From the NCBI GenBank assembly GCA_015068455.1, contig SVKO01000002.1, forward strand, positions 310,001-374,000: a stretch of 64,000 bases of DNA, written 5' to 3'. The translations under genes and the position numbers were made by a program. This DNA is from Oscillospiraceae bacterium (GTDB lineage: Bacteria; Bacillota; Clostridia; Oscillospirales; Oscillospiraceae). Position 1 is the first letter of the stretch. Each line of letters opens with the position of its first letter. The notes beneath the pieces were generated by a model. It did no database searches. It was not told the DNA's origin and saw nothing but the letters and a program-made list of their open reading frames with translations. This document shows, piece by piece, positions 1 through 8,469 of this stretch.

Positions 1-935
1 CCCTGCTGCGCGACGCCCTCAAGCCCAATCTGGTGCAGACCCTGGAGCATACCCCCGCCTTTGTCCACGGCGGCCCCTTTGCCAACATTGCCCACGGCTG
101 CAACAGCGTCACCGCCACCAAGATCGCCCGCCGTCTGTCCGACTACTGCGTGACGGAGGCCGGCTTCGGCGCGGACCTCGGCGCGGAAAAATTCCTGGAT
201 ATCAAGTGCCGCATGGCGGGACTCAAGCCCGACTGCGTGGTGCTGGTTGCCACGGCCCGCGCCCTGAAGTACAACGGCGGCGTGCCCAAGGCCGAGACCG
301 GTAAGGAGAACCTCCAGGCGCTGGAGCTGGGCCTGCCGAACCTTCTGAAGCATGTGGAGAACATCACGAAGGTTTACCGCCTGCCCTGCGTGGTTGCCAT
401 CAACCGCTTCCCCCAGGACACCGAGGCCGAGCTCGCCCTCATCCGTGAGAAGTGCGAGACCCTGGGCGTCAACGTGGCCCTCAGCGAGGTTTGGGCCAAG
501 GGCGGCGAGGGCGGCATCGAGCTGGCCGAGGAGGTCATCCGCCTGTGCGGCCAGCCCAACGACTTTACCTTTGCCTATGAGCTCGACAAGAGCATCGAAG
601 AAAAAATCAACGATATCGTCACCAAGATCTACGGCGGCGACGGCGTCAGCTTCACCGCCCAGGCCCAGAAGCAGCTGAAGCAGCTCACGGACCTCGGCTT
701 CGACAAGCTGCCCGTGTGCATGGCCAAGACCCAGTACTCCCTGTCCGACGACCCCGCCAAGCTGGGCGCCCCCAAGGGCTTCACCGTCACCGTGCGCAAC
801 CTCAAGGTCAGCGCCGGCGCCGGCTTCCTGGTGGCCCTCACCGGCGAGATCATGACCATGCCCGGCCTGCCCAAGGTTCCCGCCGCCGAGCGCATCGACG
901 TGGACGAGAACGGCGTCATCTCCGGTCTGTTCTGA
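1..935 (+). CDS. fhs: Formate--tetrahydrofolate ligase, C-terminal part (5' end off window)
   Basis: Formyltetrahydrofolate synthetase joins formate to tetrahydrofolate at the cost of ATP in the cytoplasm, the entry step of formate into one-carbon metabolism. The reading frame is open from base 3 and codes about 310 residues, roughly the C-terminal 55% of the usual ~556. The segment [14 protein letters not shown] near its start and the TVTVR...[12 protein letters not shown] end are characteristic of the family. The start codon lies before the window; the GTG at 33 is internal and not a start. The stop TGA (933-935) shares its last base with the ATG of fchA at 935, so the two are translationally coupled in an fhs-fchA-folD-fnt operon. 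Confident in family; the N-terminal ATP-binding half cannot be seen. Confidence 0.95.
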   Translation, partial: LLRDALKPNLVQTLEHTPAFVHGGPFANIAHGCNSVTATKIARRLSDYCVTEAGFGADLGAEKFLDIKCRMAGLKPDCVVLVATARALKYNGGVPKAETGKENLQALELGLPNLLKHVENITKVYRLPCVVAINRFPQDTEAELALIREKCETLGVNVALSEVWAKGGEGGIELAEEVIRLCGQPNDFTFAYELDKSIEEKINDIVTKIYGGDGVSFTAQAQKQLKQLTDLGFDKLPVCMAKTQYSLSDDPAKLGAPKGFTVTVRNLKVSAGAGFLVALTGEIMTMPGLPKVPAAERIDVDENGVISGLF

Positions 936-1558
936 TGATGAGCGATAAAAACTATCCGGCCCTTTCCTGCCGGGAATTTGCAGACGTATTAAGCTCCGCC
1001 GCCCCCACCCCGGGCGGCGGCGGCGCGGCGGCCCTGGCGGGCGCCCTCGGCACTGCCCTGGCCCACATGGTGGGCGCGCTCACCGTGGGGAAGAAGAAAT
1101 ACGCCGCCGTGGAGGATGAGCTTCGTGCCCTGATGGCGGAATGTGAGAGCCTGCAGGCAAGTCTTCTGGATCAGATCGACGCGGACGCCGCGTGCTTTGC
1201 GCCGCTGGCAGCGGCCTACGGCATTCCCAAGGACGATCCGAACCGGGCCGGGATCCTGGAAAAAGCCACCCTGGACGCCTGCTCCGCGCCGATCGAGATC
1301 ATGCGCCTGTGCGCACGGGCCATCGATCTGGCAGGGGTGTTCGCCGAAAAGGGCTCACGTCTGGCCCTGTCCGACGCCGGCTGCGCGGCGGTGCTGTGCA
1401 AGGCGGCCATCCAGGCGGCGAGCCTGAACGTGTTTATCAATACCGGCGCCCTGCGCGACCGTGAAAAGGCCCAGGCGCTGAACGAACAGGCGAACGCCTG
1501 TCTCGCCGCCTGTGACAAGGCGGATGAAATCTTCGCGCTTGTGCGCGAATCTCTGTGA
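935..1558 (+). CDS. fchA: Methenyltetrahydrofolate cyclohydrolase (FTCD C-terminal family)
   Basis: A 207-residue stand-alone cyclodeaminase/cyclohydrolase domain protein (FchA type), expected to interconvert 5,10-methenyl- and 10-formyltetrahydrofolate. The N-terminal SAAPTPGGGGAAALAGALG motif is the family signature, and the length fits. Two tandem ATGs at 935 and 938 are possible starts; 935 overlaps the fhs stop by one base. It lies between fhs and folD, so its substrate and product are those of its neighbours. The neighbouring FolD lacks its own cyclohydrolase residues, which makes this gene the likely sole cyclohydrolase of the operon. It could instead act in formimino-THF deamination, but no histidine-degradation genes are nearby. 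Confidence 0.88.
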   Translation: MMSDKNYPALSCREFADVLSSAAPTPGGGGAAALAGALGTALAHMVGALTVGKKKYAAVEDELRALMAECESLQASLLDQIDADAACFAPLAAAYGIPKDDPNRAGILEKATLDACSAPIEIMRLCARAIDLAGVFAEKGSRLALSDAGCAAVLCKAAIQAASLNVFINTGALRDREKAQALNEQANACLAACDKADEIFALVRESL

Positions 1559-1565
1559 GGCTGCC

Positions 1566-2417
1566 ATGATTTTATACGGAAAACCCGTGGCCGAGGCCCT
1601 GTGCCAGGGCATTCGGGAGGATATTGAATCGCTTCCGGGCGTTGTGCCGACGCTTTGCATCGTGCGGCTGGGGGAGGACCCCTCGGATCTGGCCTATGAA
1701 CGCGGCATCTGCAAACGGGCGGATTCCGTGGGCGTTGCGGTGCAAAAGCGCCTGCTGCCCGCGGACTGTACCCGCGAAGCTCTGCTCGCGGCCATCGATC
1801 AGCTCAATCACGACGAGAGCGTCCACGGCGTGCTGCTGTTCCGGCCCCTGCCGAAGCATCTGCGGCCCTGCCAGGCGGAGATCTTCAACGCCCTGGCTCC
1901 TGCCAAGGATGTGGACGGCATGACCGACGGCTCCGCGGCCGGGATCTTCCTGGGCACCGGCGCCGGCTTTGCCCCCTGCACGCCCAGCGCCTGCATGCAG
2001 ATGCTGGATCACTATCAGATCGATCCCTGCGGCAGGCGGACCGTGGTCATCGGCCGCAGCCCCGTGGTGGGCAAGCCTCTGGCCATGCTGCTGCTGGCCC
2101 GTCACGCCACCGTGACGGTTTGCCACACCCGCACCAAGGATCTGCCGGAGGAGGCAAAACGCGCCGAGCTGCTCATCGCCTGCGCCGGCAGCGCGGGCCT
2201 GGTGGGCGCGGACTGCGTCGGCCCGGAGACGATCGTACTGGATGTGGGCGTCAACTGGCAGGATGGAAAATATGTCGGCGACGTCCGATTTGATGAGGTC
2301 GAGCCCGTGGCCACGGCAATCACCCCGGTGCCCGGCGGCGTCGGCGCGGTGACGACGGCAACGCTGCTGCGCCATGTGGTCACGGCGGCCATGCGGCAAA
2401 ACAGGAGGGAAGCATGA
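1566..2417 (+). CDS. folD: Methylenetetrahydrofolate dehydrogenase (FolD family, cyclohydrolase residues missing)
   Basis: FolD-family protein of 283 residues that oxidises 5,10-methylene-THF with NAD(P)+. The Rossmann part carries VVIGRSPVVGKPLAMLL (about residues 160-176), and the C-terminus has ITPVPGGVGAVTTATLL. The DVDG motif is present. Ungapped comparison with E. coli FolD from memory puts Tyr44 at the conserved tyrosine. The catalytic lysine four residues later is Ile48 (YERGICK), and the glutamine of the VQLPLP motif is Phe92 (LLFRPLP). Both are needed for cyclohydrolase activity in bifunctional FolD, so this is probably a monofunctional dehydrogenase. Start at ATG 1566, seven bases after the fchA stop; the upstream in-frame extension lies inside fchA. 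The stop overlaps the next ATG (ATGA at 2414). Confidence 0.9.
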   Translation: MILYGKPVAEALCQGIREDIESLPGVVPTLCIVRLGEDPSDLAYERGICKRADSVGVAVQKRLLPADCTREALLAAIDQLNHDESVHGVLLFRPLPKHLRPCQAEIFNALAPAKDVDGMTDGSAAGIFLGTGAGFAPCTPSACMQMLDHYQIDPCGRRTVVIGRSPVVGKPLAMLLLARHATVTVCHTRTKDLPEEAKRAELLIACAGSAGLVGADCVGPETIVLDVGVNWQDGKYVGDVRFDEVEPVATAITPVPGGVGAVTTATLLRHVVTAAMRQNRREA

Positions 2418-3229
2418 ATCTGTTTACTCCGGAAGAAATGGTGAGAAACTATTCCCTGGCGGGCGCAAAAAAGACCCAGGCTCCGGCCTGGAAGCTGCTG
2501 ATCCTGGGCATCCTGGCGGGCGCCCTGATCGGCTATGCCGCCCTGGTCACCAATATGGCCTGCTACAAGCTGGAGAACCCCTCGATGATCCGCGTGCTCT
2601 CCGGCGTGCTCTTCGGCTTCGGCCTGGGCATGGTGATCCTGTCCGGTGCGGAGCTCTTTACGGGCAACACCCTGATCACCATCAGCGTCCTGGACAGGCG
2701 GGCGTCTGTTCCGGGGATGCTGCGCAACTGGGGCCTGGTATTTTTGGGCAATTTCCTGGGCGCGCTGCTCCTGTCGTTTCTGGCTGCCCGGTTCAATTTC
2801 TTCGGCGCCGGCGGCGGAGCGCTGGCGGAGTATACCATGAATCTGGCCCAGGCCAAAATGACCATGCGCTTTGAAAACGCCCTGGTCATGGGCATCCTCT
2901 GCAACATCCTCGTGGTGCTGGCGGTGCTGTTCAGCCTGGCGGGCAAGGACGGCGCCAGCCGGATCATGGGCGCGTGGGCGCCTGTGGCCCTGTTCACGAT
3001 CTGCGGCTTCAACCACTGCATCGCGGATATGACCTACTGCATGTCCGGCCTGTTCTGCACGCGCTACTATGCCGGCCACGCCGGGGCCTTTTCCGCCCTG
3101 GGCTGGGGCAGGTATTTTGCCGGCAATCTGCTGCCCGTCACCATCGGCAATATCATCGGCGGCTGTGCCGTGGGTGTAACGATGTGGCTTTGCTTCCTTT
3201 GGAAAGGGAAAAAAGAGGAAAAAGCGTAA
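2414..3229 (+). CDS. Formate/nitrite-family (FNT) channel
   Basis: A 271-residue integral membrane protein of the FNT family, which forms pentameric channels for formate, nitrite or hydrosulfide. Six hydrophobic segments are visible, with N-terminal LFTPEEMVRNYSLAGAKKT, the typical GAELFTGN segment (about residues 77-84) and GFNHCIADM in the second half. AGGAGGG at 2403-2409 is its ribosome binding site and the ATG overlaps the folD stop. Its position behind formate-THF ligase, cyclohydrolase and dehydrogenase argues that formate is the cargo, entering to feed Fhs or leaving when one-carbon units are in excess. The direction is not decided by the sequence. Confidence 0.9.
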   Translation: MNLFTPEEMVRNYSLAGAKKTQAPAWKLLILGILAGALIGYAALVTNMACYKLENPSMIRVLSGVLFGFGLGMVILSGAELFTGNTLITISVLDRRASVPGMLRNWGLVFLGNFLGALLLSFLAARFNFFGAGGGALAEYTMNLAQAKMTMRFENALVMGILCNILVVLAVLFSLAGKDGASRIMGAWAPVALFTICGFNHCIADMTYCMSGLFCTRYYAGHAGAFSALGWGRYFAGNLLPVTIGNIIGGCAVGVTMWLCFLWKGKKEEKA

Positions 3230-3237
3230 ATTTTCTC

Positions 3238-3266
3238 TTGATTTTATACAAATCCTGTGATAGAAT
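3238..3266 (+). promoter_or_regulatory. Sigma-A-type promoter for rplS
   Basis: TTGATT (3238-3243), 17-bp spacer, TAGAAT (3261-3266). It lies just after the FNT gene and about 100 bp before the rplS start, giving a leader of roughly 95 nt. Confidence 0.75.
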
Positions 3267-3272
3267 ACATTG

Positions 3273-3362
3273 GTCTTTGAAATCTGGTGGTCCTCTGTCG
3301 CAGCCGCTGCGAGAAGTACGGCGGCATTCCCTGCGTTACGAACACTAAAAAATCGAGGAGGA
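3273..3362 (+). promoter_or_regulatory. rplS 5' leader, possible L19 autoregulatory leader
   Basis: Untranslated leader between the rplS promoter and its SD. It holds a perfect 6-bp hairpin, TCGCAG-CCG-CTGCGA, at 3298-3312 and further short complementary stretches. L19 mRNA leaders that bind the ribosomal protein are known in Firmicutes; membership here is inferred from position only. Confidence 0.4.
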
Positions 3363-3369
3363 CAATTCT

Positions 3370-3711
3370 ATGGATCTGATGAAGGCTCTGACCAGCCAGT
3401 ACATGAAGGAGGAGCTCCCTCAGATGAACGTCGGCGACACCGTTCGCGTTCATGTTAAGATCAAAGAGGGCGCCCGCGAGAGAATCCAGGTGTTCGAGGG
3501 AACGATCATTGCCCGCAAGCATGGCGGCATTGAGGAAACCATCACCGTCCGCCGCCTGAGCTACGGCGTCGGCTGCGAGAAGGTGTTCCCGGTGCACTCT
3601 CCTTCCATTGTCAAGGTTGAAACCGTCCGCCGCGGTAAGGTTCGCCGTGCGAAGCTGTACTACCTGCGCGACCGTCTTGGCAAGGCTGCCAAGGTCAAGG
3701 AACGGGTCTGA
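3370..3711 (+). CDS. rplS: 50S ribosomal protein L19
   Basis: Ribosomal protein L19 of the large subunit, 113 residues, at the interface with the 30S subunit. The motifs [27 protein letters not shown] and the end [16 protein letters not shown] are typical. SD GAGGAGG lies at about 3355-3361 before the ATG at 3370. It has its own promoter and is followed by an intrinsic terminator, so it is transcribed alone or with limited read-through into the signal peptidase operon, which has its own promoter. In many Firmicutes L19 sits directly before lepB-rbgA-rnhB, as here. Confidence 0.97.
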   Translation: MDLMKALTSQYMKEELPQMNVGDTVRVHVKIKEGARERIQVFEGTIIARKHGGIEETITVRRLSYGVGCEKVFPVHSPSIVKVETVRRGKVRRAKLYYLRDRLGKAAKVKERV

Positions 3712-3733
3712 TCCCGCTTTTCTTCAAAAGTGT

Positions 3734-3763
3734 AAAAAGAGGCAGCATCGGCTGTCTCTTTTT
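3734..3763 (+). terminator. Intrinsic terminator after rplS
   Basis: AAAAAGAGGCAGC-ATCG-GCTGTCTCTTTTT: a 9-bp stem with one G-T pair, extended by A5/T5. Confidence 0.85.
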
Positions 3764-3783
3764 ATATGAACGGAAGAAAATGC

Positions 3784-3812
3784 TTTTCATTGCGGGATTT
3801 ATTGTGTATACT
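3784..3812 (+). promoter_or_regulatory. Putative promoter for the lepB-rbgA-rnhB operon
   Basis: TTTTCA (3784-3789), 17-bp spacer, TATACT (3807-3812). The -35 box matches the consensus at 4 of 6 positions. It sits 33 bp before the lepB ATG. Confidence 0.5.
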
Positions 3813-3844
3813 ACTAGTTGAAAAAGCCGGAAAGGAGCAATTTC

Positions 3845-4441
3845 ATGAAACAGGAAAAACCCGGCGGCATTCAGCATGACGTCTATGAGCTGCTGCACGA
3901 TATGGTCTACATCCTGGCAGCCGTGACGCTGATTTTCGTCTTTTTGATGCGTATGGTCAGCGTGGTTGGTCCGTCCATGACGCCGACCCTGCTCAACGGC
4001 GACCGTCTGACCCTTCTGAGCAACACGCTCTATTCCGACCCGAAGCCCGGCGACGTGGTGGTGGCCACCGTGCCCAGCTATGACAAGGATGAAGCCATCG
4101 TCAAGCGGGTGATCGCCGTGGAGGGGCAGACCGTGGATATCCAGTACGATTTTGACGGCAACGCGACCGTCTATGTCGACGGCGAGGCCATGGACGAGCC
4201 CTACATCAATGAGACGATGCTTCACGCCTCTTACAATACGATCGAGTTCCCGGTCACCGTGCCCGAGGGCAGCGTGTTTGTCATGGGCGACAACCGCAAC
4301 CACTCCGCCGACAGCCGCTATCCGCCCATCGGCATCTTCGACAAGCGCTATGTGCTGGGCAAGGTGCTGATGGTGGTCTGGCCCGGCCAGCGAGACGAGA
4401 CCGACAAACGGGACTTCCACCGTCTGGGAGCGGTGCACTGA
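3845..4441 (+). CDS. lepB: Signal peptidase I
   Basis: Membrane-bound serine protease that removes signal peptides from secreted proteins. 198 residues, with one N-terminal membrane segment (about residues 23-41: VYILAAVTLIFVFLMRMVS). The catalytic serine is in the SMTPTL motif right after it, the catalytic lysine in IVKRVIAVEG, and box E is GDNRNHSADSR. ATG 3845 follows AAAGGAG at about 3832-3838; a TTG at 3818 would add nine residues but has no good SD. The stop (4439-4441) shares a base with the rbgA ATG, so they are coupled. Single-span type I peptidase of the Gram-positive type. Confidence 0.95.
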   Translation: MKQEKPGGIQHDVYELLHDMVYILAAVTLIFVFLMRMVSVVGPSMTPTLLNGDRLTLLSNTLYSDPKPGDVVVATVPSYDKDEAIVKRVIAVEGQTVDIQYDFDGNATVYVDGEAMDEPYINETMLHASYNTIEFPVTVPEGSVFVMGDNRNHSADSRYPPIGIFDKRYVLGKVLMVVWPGQRDETDKRDFHRLGAVH

Positions 4442-5325
4442 TGAGCGAAATGACGATCCAGTGGTATCCCGGCCACATGACCAAGACCCGGCGCATGATG
4501 GAGCAGGATCTCAAGCTGGTGGACGCGGTGTGCGAGCTGCTCGACGCCCGCATCCCCCTGGCCAGCCGCAATCCAGACATCGACGCCATCTGCGGCAATA
4601 AGCCCCGGCTCGTCATCCTCAACCGCATGGACATGGCCGACGCCGAGATGACCAGACGCTGGGCCGCGTATTTCCGCGGCCTGGGCATGGAGGTCATCTG
4701 CACCGACTGCAAGAGCCGCCGGGGCGTCAACCAGTTTGGGCCCGCGGTGCGCCGCCTTCTGAGCGAGAAGCTGAAGCGGTACGCTGAAAAAGGGCAGGGG
4801 GGACGGCCCCTCAAGCTCATGATCGTCGGCATCCCCAATGTGGGGAAGTCCACCTTTATCAACCAGATCGCCGGACGCAAGGGCGCCAAGGCCGAGAACC
4901 GGCCGGGCGTCACCCGCGGCAAGCAGTGGGTCACGGTGGATCAGGGCCTTCTGCTGCTGGACACGCCGGGCATCCTTTGGCCGAAGTTTGAGGATCCGCA
5001 GGTGGGCCTGAAGCTGGCTTACACCGGCGCGGTGAAGGACGACGTCTATGACGTGGAGGAGCTCGCGTGCAGCCTCATGGAGCTTTTGTGGCGGGAATAT
5101 CCCGCCGCCCTGACCGAGCGCTACCGCATCGAGGCTCCGGCGGATGAAACCGGCTGGGAGCTTCTGCAGCAGGCGGCCCGCCGCCGCGGCTTTCTGATGG
5201 CGGGGGGCGAGGTGAACACCGAGCGCATGGCGCGGGTGCTGCTGGAGGAATACCGCAGCTGCAAGCTGGGCGTGTTCTCCCTGGAGCAGCCCCCGGCGGA
5301 AGGAGAGGGCAATGACGGACAGTAA
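4441..5325 (+). CDS. rbgA: Ribosome biogenesis GTPase RbgA (YlqF)
   Basis: Circularly permuted GTPase needed for a late step of 50S subunit assembly. 294 residues. The permuted order is visible: G4-like NRMD (about residue 61) comes first, then G1 GIPNVGKST and G3 DTPGIL. The N-terminal IQWYPGHMTKTRRMM is the YlqF signature. A C-terminal helical region follows, ending in an acidic tail. It overlaps lepB by one base and rnhB by 14 bases, so the three form one operon. Its product binds the pre-50S particle, fitting its place behind rplS. Confidence 0.95.
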   Translation: MSEMTIQWYPGHMTKTRRMMEQDLKLVDAVCELLDARIPLASRNPDIDAICGNKPRLVILNRMDMADAEMTRRWAAYFRGLGMEVICTDCKSRRGVNQFGPAVRRLLSEKLKRYAEKGQGGRPLKLMIVGIPNVGKSTFINQIAGRKGAKAENRPGVTRGKQWVTVDQGLLLLDTPGILWPKFEDPQVGLKLAYTGAVKDDVYDVEELACSLMELLWREYPAALTERYRIEAPADETGWELLQQAARRRGFLMAGGEVNTERMARVLLEEYRSCKLGVFSLEQPPAEGEGNDGQ

Positions 5326-5932
5326 AATCGACCTCTGGGCCATTGAAACCGCCCGATATTCCGACGGGATCCGCATGATCTGCGGCGTGGACGAGGCCGG
5401 CCGCGGTCCCCTGGCGGGGCCTGTGTACGCCGCGGCGGTGATCCTGCCCCGCGGTCTGCACATCGACGGTCTGAACGATTCCAAAAAGCTCACGGAGAAA
5501 AAGCGCGAGGCGCTTTTCGACGTCATCACCTCCGAAGCCCTGGCCTACGGCATCGGCAGCGCCAGCGAGAAAGAGATCGACGAGATCAACATCCTCCAGG
5601 CGACGTTTTTAGCCATGCGCCGGGCCATCGAAGCCCTGCCGGTCCGGCCGGATCTGGCGCTGATCGACGGCAACCGGGACAGCGATTTCGGCGTGAAAAG
5701 CGAGACGGTCATTCGCGGCGACAGCCTCAGCGCGAATATTGCCGCGGCTTCCATCCTGGCAAAGGTGACCCGGGACCGGGTCATGATGCAATACGCCGGG
5801 CAATACCCGCAGTACGGCTTTGAGGTACATAAGGGCTACGGCACCAAGCGCCACTATGAGGCCCTGCGGCAGTTCGGGCCATGCCCCATCCACCGGCAGA
5901 GCTTTCTGAAGAAATTCTATGAAAACGGCTAA
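5312..5932 (+). CDS. rnhB: Ribonuclease HII
   Basis: Endonuclease that cuts the RNA strand of RNA-DNA hybrids and starts removal of misincorporated ribonucleotides. 206 residues. CGVDEAGRGPLAGPV carries the first catalytic Asp-Glu pair; ALIDGN and the later ASILAKVTRDR motif supply the remaining active-site acids. A ~30-residue N-terminal extension precedes the catalytic core. ATG 5312 lies inside the end of rbgA, and the end overlaps the next gene by 14 bases. Confidence 0.95.
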   Translation: MTDSKIDLWAIETARYSDGIRMICGVDEAGRGPLAGPVYAAAVILPRGLHIDGLNDSKKLTEKKREALFDVITSEALAYGIGSASEKEIDEINILQATFLAMRRAIEALPVRPDLALIDGNRDSDFGVKSETVIRGDSLSANIAAASILAKVTRDRVMMQYAGQYPQYGFEVHKGYGTKRHYEALRQFGPCPIHRQSFLKKFYENG

Positions 5933-6281
5933 AATTTCCGGCCATTGGGGCGAGGCCATGGCGGCGGAATATCTGCGCAAAAAGCGCTATGAGATCATCG
6001 CCTGCAACTATCACACCCGCTTCGGTGAGATCGATCTCATTGCCCGCGACCGAAAGACCGTCGTATTCGTCGAGGTGAAGACCCGACGGGACGACAGCTA
6101 TGCCCAGGCGCGGGAGTTCGTCACGGGCAGAAAACAGGCCCGGATCAAAGCGTCTGCTGAAATCTGGCTGGAGAAAAACGAGACGGCCCTTCAGTCCCGG
6201 TTCGACGTGATCGAGGTCTATGCCCCGGAGGGCATGGACACGAAGCGGCCGGAAATCATCCATTTGGAGGACGCATTTTAG
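5919..6281 (+). CDS. UPF0102 (YraN) family protein
   Basis: A 120-residue protein of the YraN family, which has a restriction-endonuclease-like fold and is commonly encoded next to rnhB. The motifs GEAMAAEYLRKKRYEI, RFGEIDLIARD and VFVEVKTRR contain the nuclease-like E-D-ExK residues. ATG 5919 overlaps the end of rnhB. Function is uncertain, with a role in DNA metabolism inferred from fold and neighbourhood. Confidence 0.85.
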   Translation: MKTAKISGHWGEAMAAEYLRKKRYEIIACNYHTRFGEIDLIARDRKTVVFVEVKTRRDDSYAQAREFVTGRKQARIKASAEIWLEKNETALQSRFDVIEVYAPEGMDTKRPEIIHLEDAF

Positions 6282-6296
6282 CAAGGGAGGGACCCT

Positions 6297-6986
6297 ATGG
6301 CCCTGTATGCAATCGGTGATCTGCACCTGGCCTTCGGCGTGGACAAGCCCATGGACGTCTTCGGCGGCGCCTGGACGGGCTATGTGGACAAGCTGCGGGC
6401 GGGCCTTTCCCGGATCGGCCCGGAGGATACCACCGTGATCCTCGGCGACGTCTGCTGGGCCCTGGACCTGAGCCAGGCAAAGGAGGATTTTGCCTTTGTG
6501 GCGGCCATCCCCGGCAGAAAGCTGATCCTGAAGGGAAATCATGACTACTGGTGGACCACCGCGGCAAAATTCTACCGTTTCTGCGCCGAAAACGGCTGGG
6601 ACGACATCTTTTTGCTGCATAACAACTGTTATGAGTACGGCGGCTTCGCCCTGTGCGGCACCCGGGGCTGGTTCTACGAGGAGGATAAGGAGGGCACCCA
6701 CGACGAGAAGGTGTTCCGACGGGAGCTGATCCGGCTGGAGACCTCGCTGAAGGCGGCGGGGGAGCTGCCCAGGCTCTGCTTCCTGCACTATCCGCCCCGG
6801 TATCGCGGCTACACCTGCCCTGAGATCCTGGCGCTTTTGAAGCAGTACCGCGTCGCCGCCTGCTATTACGGCCATCTGCACTCCGACAGCCACAAGCTGG
6901 CGGTGGAGGGAGATTTTGACGGCACCCATTTCCAGCTTCTGTCCGCGGATTATATCAATTTCACCCCTGTAAAGCTTTTGGATTGA
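6297..6986 (+). CDS. Calcineurin-like metallophosphoesterase
   Basis: 229-residue protein with the full set of metallophosphoesterase motifs: GDLHLAF (residues 7-13), LGDVCWALD, KGNHDYWW, HYPP and YGHLHSDSHK. These are the two-metal ligands of the family. The GNHDYWW form is shared with a group of clostridial phosphohydrolases of unknown substrate. The SD GGGAGGG precedes the ATG at 6297, 15 bases after the UPF0102 stop, so it probably ends that operon. The substrate cannot be named from sequence. Confidence 0.85.
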   Translation: MALYAIGDLHLAFGVDKPMDVFGGAWTGYVDKLRAGLSRIGPEDTTVILGDVCWALDLSQAKEDFAFVAAIPGRKLILKGNHDYWWTTAAKFYRFCAENGWDDIFLLHNNCYEYGGFALCGTRGWFYEEDKEGTHDEKVFRRELIRLETSLKAAGELPRLCFLHYPPRYRGYTCPEILALLKQYRVAACYYGHLHSDSHKLAVEGDFDGTHFQLLSADYINFTPVKLLD

Positions 6987-7115
6987 TCGCTGAATAATTT
7001 TTTTGTTTTTTAAAGAAAATACTGGAATTATCGTCCATTATTTGATAAAATAGTAAAGATATGTCATTACGGTAGATCAAAGTGCTGATCGCACCGGCAG
7101 TAGGAGGAAACAAAC

Positions 7116-8414
7116 ATGAAAATCACCAATACGACCAGAGAAGGCTCCAAGGCCAGCGTTGAGATGAACATTGCCCGCGATACCCTCGAGCAGGCGAAGA
7201 TCAAAGTCTATGCCAAGGCCAAGAAGAACATCATGCTTCCCGGCTTCCGCAAGGGTCACGCGCCCCGGAAAATGGTGGAGGCCATGTACGGCGAGGACGT
7301 CTTCCTGGAGGATGCGATCGAAGAGATCTTCCCCGAAGTGTTTGAGTGCCTGACCGAGAGCGGCCTGAAGGTCGTCGGTACGCCCGGCGTTACCGCCATG
7401 GACAAGCAGGAAAACGGCGACCTGGCCATCAAGCTGGACGTCCCCCTGTACCCCGAGGTCACCCTGGGCCAGTATAAGGGCCTGGAGGTCCCCAAGGCCG
7501 AGGCTGAGGTCAAGGAAGAGGAGATCGACGCTGAGATCGACCGCATGGCCGAGAGCGTTTCCCGCATTGAGACCGTCGAGCGTCCCGCCCAGCTGGGCGA
7601 CACCGCCAACATCGACTTTGAAGGCTTCATCGACGGCGTGGCCTTCGACGGCGGCAAGGGCGAAGGCTTCGATCTCAAGCTCGGCAGCGGCCAGTTCATC
7701 CCCGGCTTCGAGGAGCAGGTGGTCGGCATGAGCGCCGGCGAGGAGCGCGACATCGACGTGACCTTCCCCGAGGACTACCACGCCGACATGGCCGGCAAGC
7801 CCGCTGTGTTCCACGTCAAGGTCAACGGCGTCAAGGAAACCGTCCGGCCCGCGCTGGACGACGAGTTCGTCAAGGACGTCTCCGAGTTCGACACCATGGA
7901 TGCGCTGCGCGCCGATATCCGCGAGCGCTTCCTGAAGGAAAAGACCGACTCCATCGAGTCCACCTTCAAGTCCGCCGCCATTGAGGCCGCGGCTTCCAAC
8001 GTCGAGGCCGACATCCCCGCCTGCATGGTGGATGAGGAGCTGGAGTATCAGATGCGCCAGACTGCCTATCAGCTGCAGATGAGCGGCATGAGCATGGACC
8101 AGTACGCCCAGATCTTCGGCGGCGAGGCCCAGATGCGTCAGACCATGCGGCCCAACGCCGAGCGCCAGGTCAAGACCCAGGTCATGCTGGCGAAGATCGC
8201 CGAGGTCGAGGGCATCGAGATCCCCGACGAGGAGATCGAGGCCGAGTACAACCGTATGGCCGCCTCTTACTCCATGGATGTTGCGGACGTCAAGGCCCGC
8301 ATGGGCGCCGAGGACGTCAAGACCGATCTGCTTGCCCGCAAGGCTGCCGCCCTGGTCGCCGACAATGCCGTTGCCGTCGCGCCCAAGACGGAGGAAGCGC
8401 CCGCTGAGGCTTGA
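7116..8414 (+). CDS. tig: Trigger factor
   Basis: Ribosome-associated chaperone with peptidyl-prolyl isomerase activity that meets nascent chains at the exit tunnel. 432 residues. The N-terminal ribosome-binding loop signature is GFRKGHAPRKM (about residues 44-54). The FKBP-like domain follows (GDTANIDFEGFIDG to AVFHVKVNGVKE, about residues 160-245), then the helical substrate-binding domain. SD GTAGGAGG lies before the ATG. The upstream 7001-7065 stretch is AT-rich with a TAAAAT -10-like box at 7045-7050, a likely promoter region. It stands at the head of the tig-clpP-clpX-lon-engB cluster. Confidence 0.96.
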   Translation: MKITNTTREGSKASVEMNIARDTLEQAKIKVYAKAKKNIMLPGFRKGHAPRKMVEAMYGEDVFLEDAIEEIFPEVFECLTESGLKVVGTPGVTAMDKQENGDLAIKLDVPLYPEVTLGQYKGLEVPKAEAEVKEEEIDAEIDRMAESVSRIETVERPAQLGDTANIDFEGFIDGVAFDGGKGEGFDLKLGSGQFIPGFEEQVVGMSAGEERDIDVTFPEDYHADMAGKPAVFHVKVNGVKETVRPALDDEFVKDVSEFDTMDALRADIRERFLKEKTDSIESTFKSAAIEAAASNVEADIPACMVDEELEYQMRQTAYQLQMSGMSMDQYAQIFGGEAQMRQTMRPNAERQVKTQVMLAKIAEVEGIEIPDEEIEAEYNRMAASYSMDVADVKARMGAEDVKTDLLARKAAALVADNAVAVAPKTEEAPAEA

Positions 8415-8469
8415 TCTGAGAATATTTTCCTTTGATCCCGGTTAGAATCCATTGAAAGGAGATTTCGTT

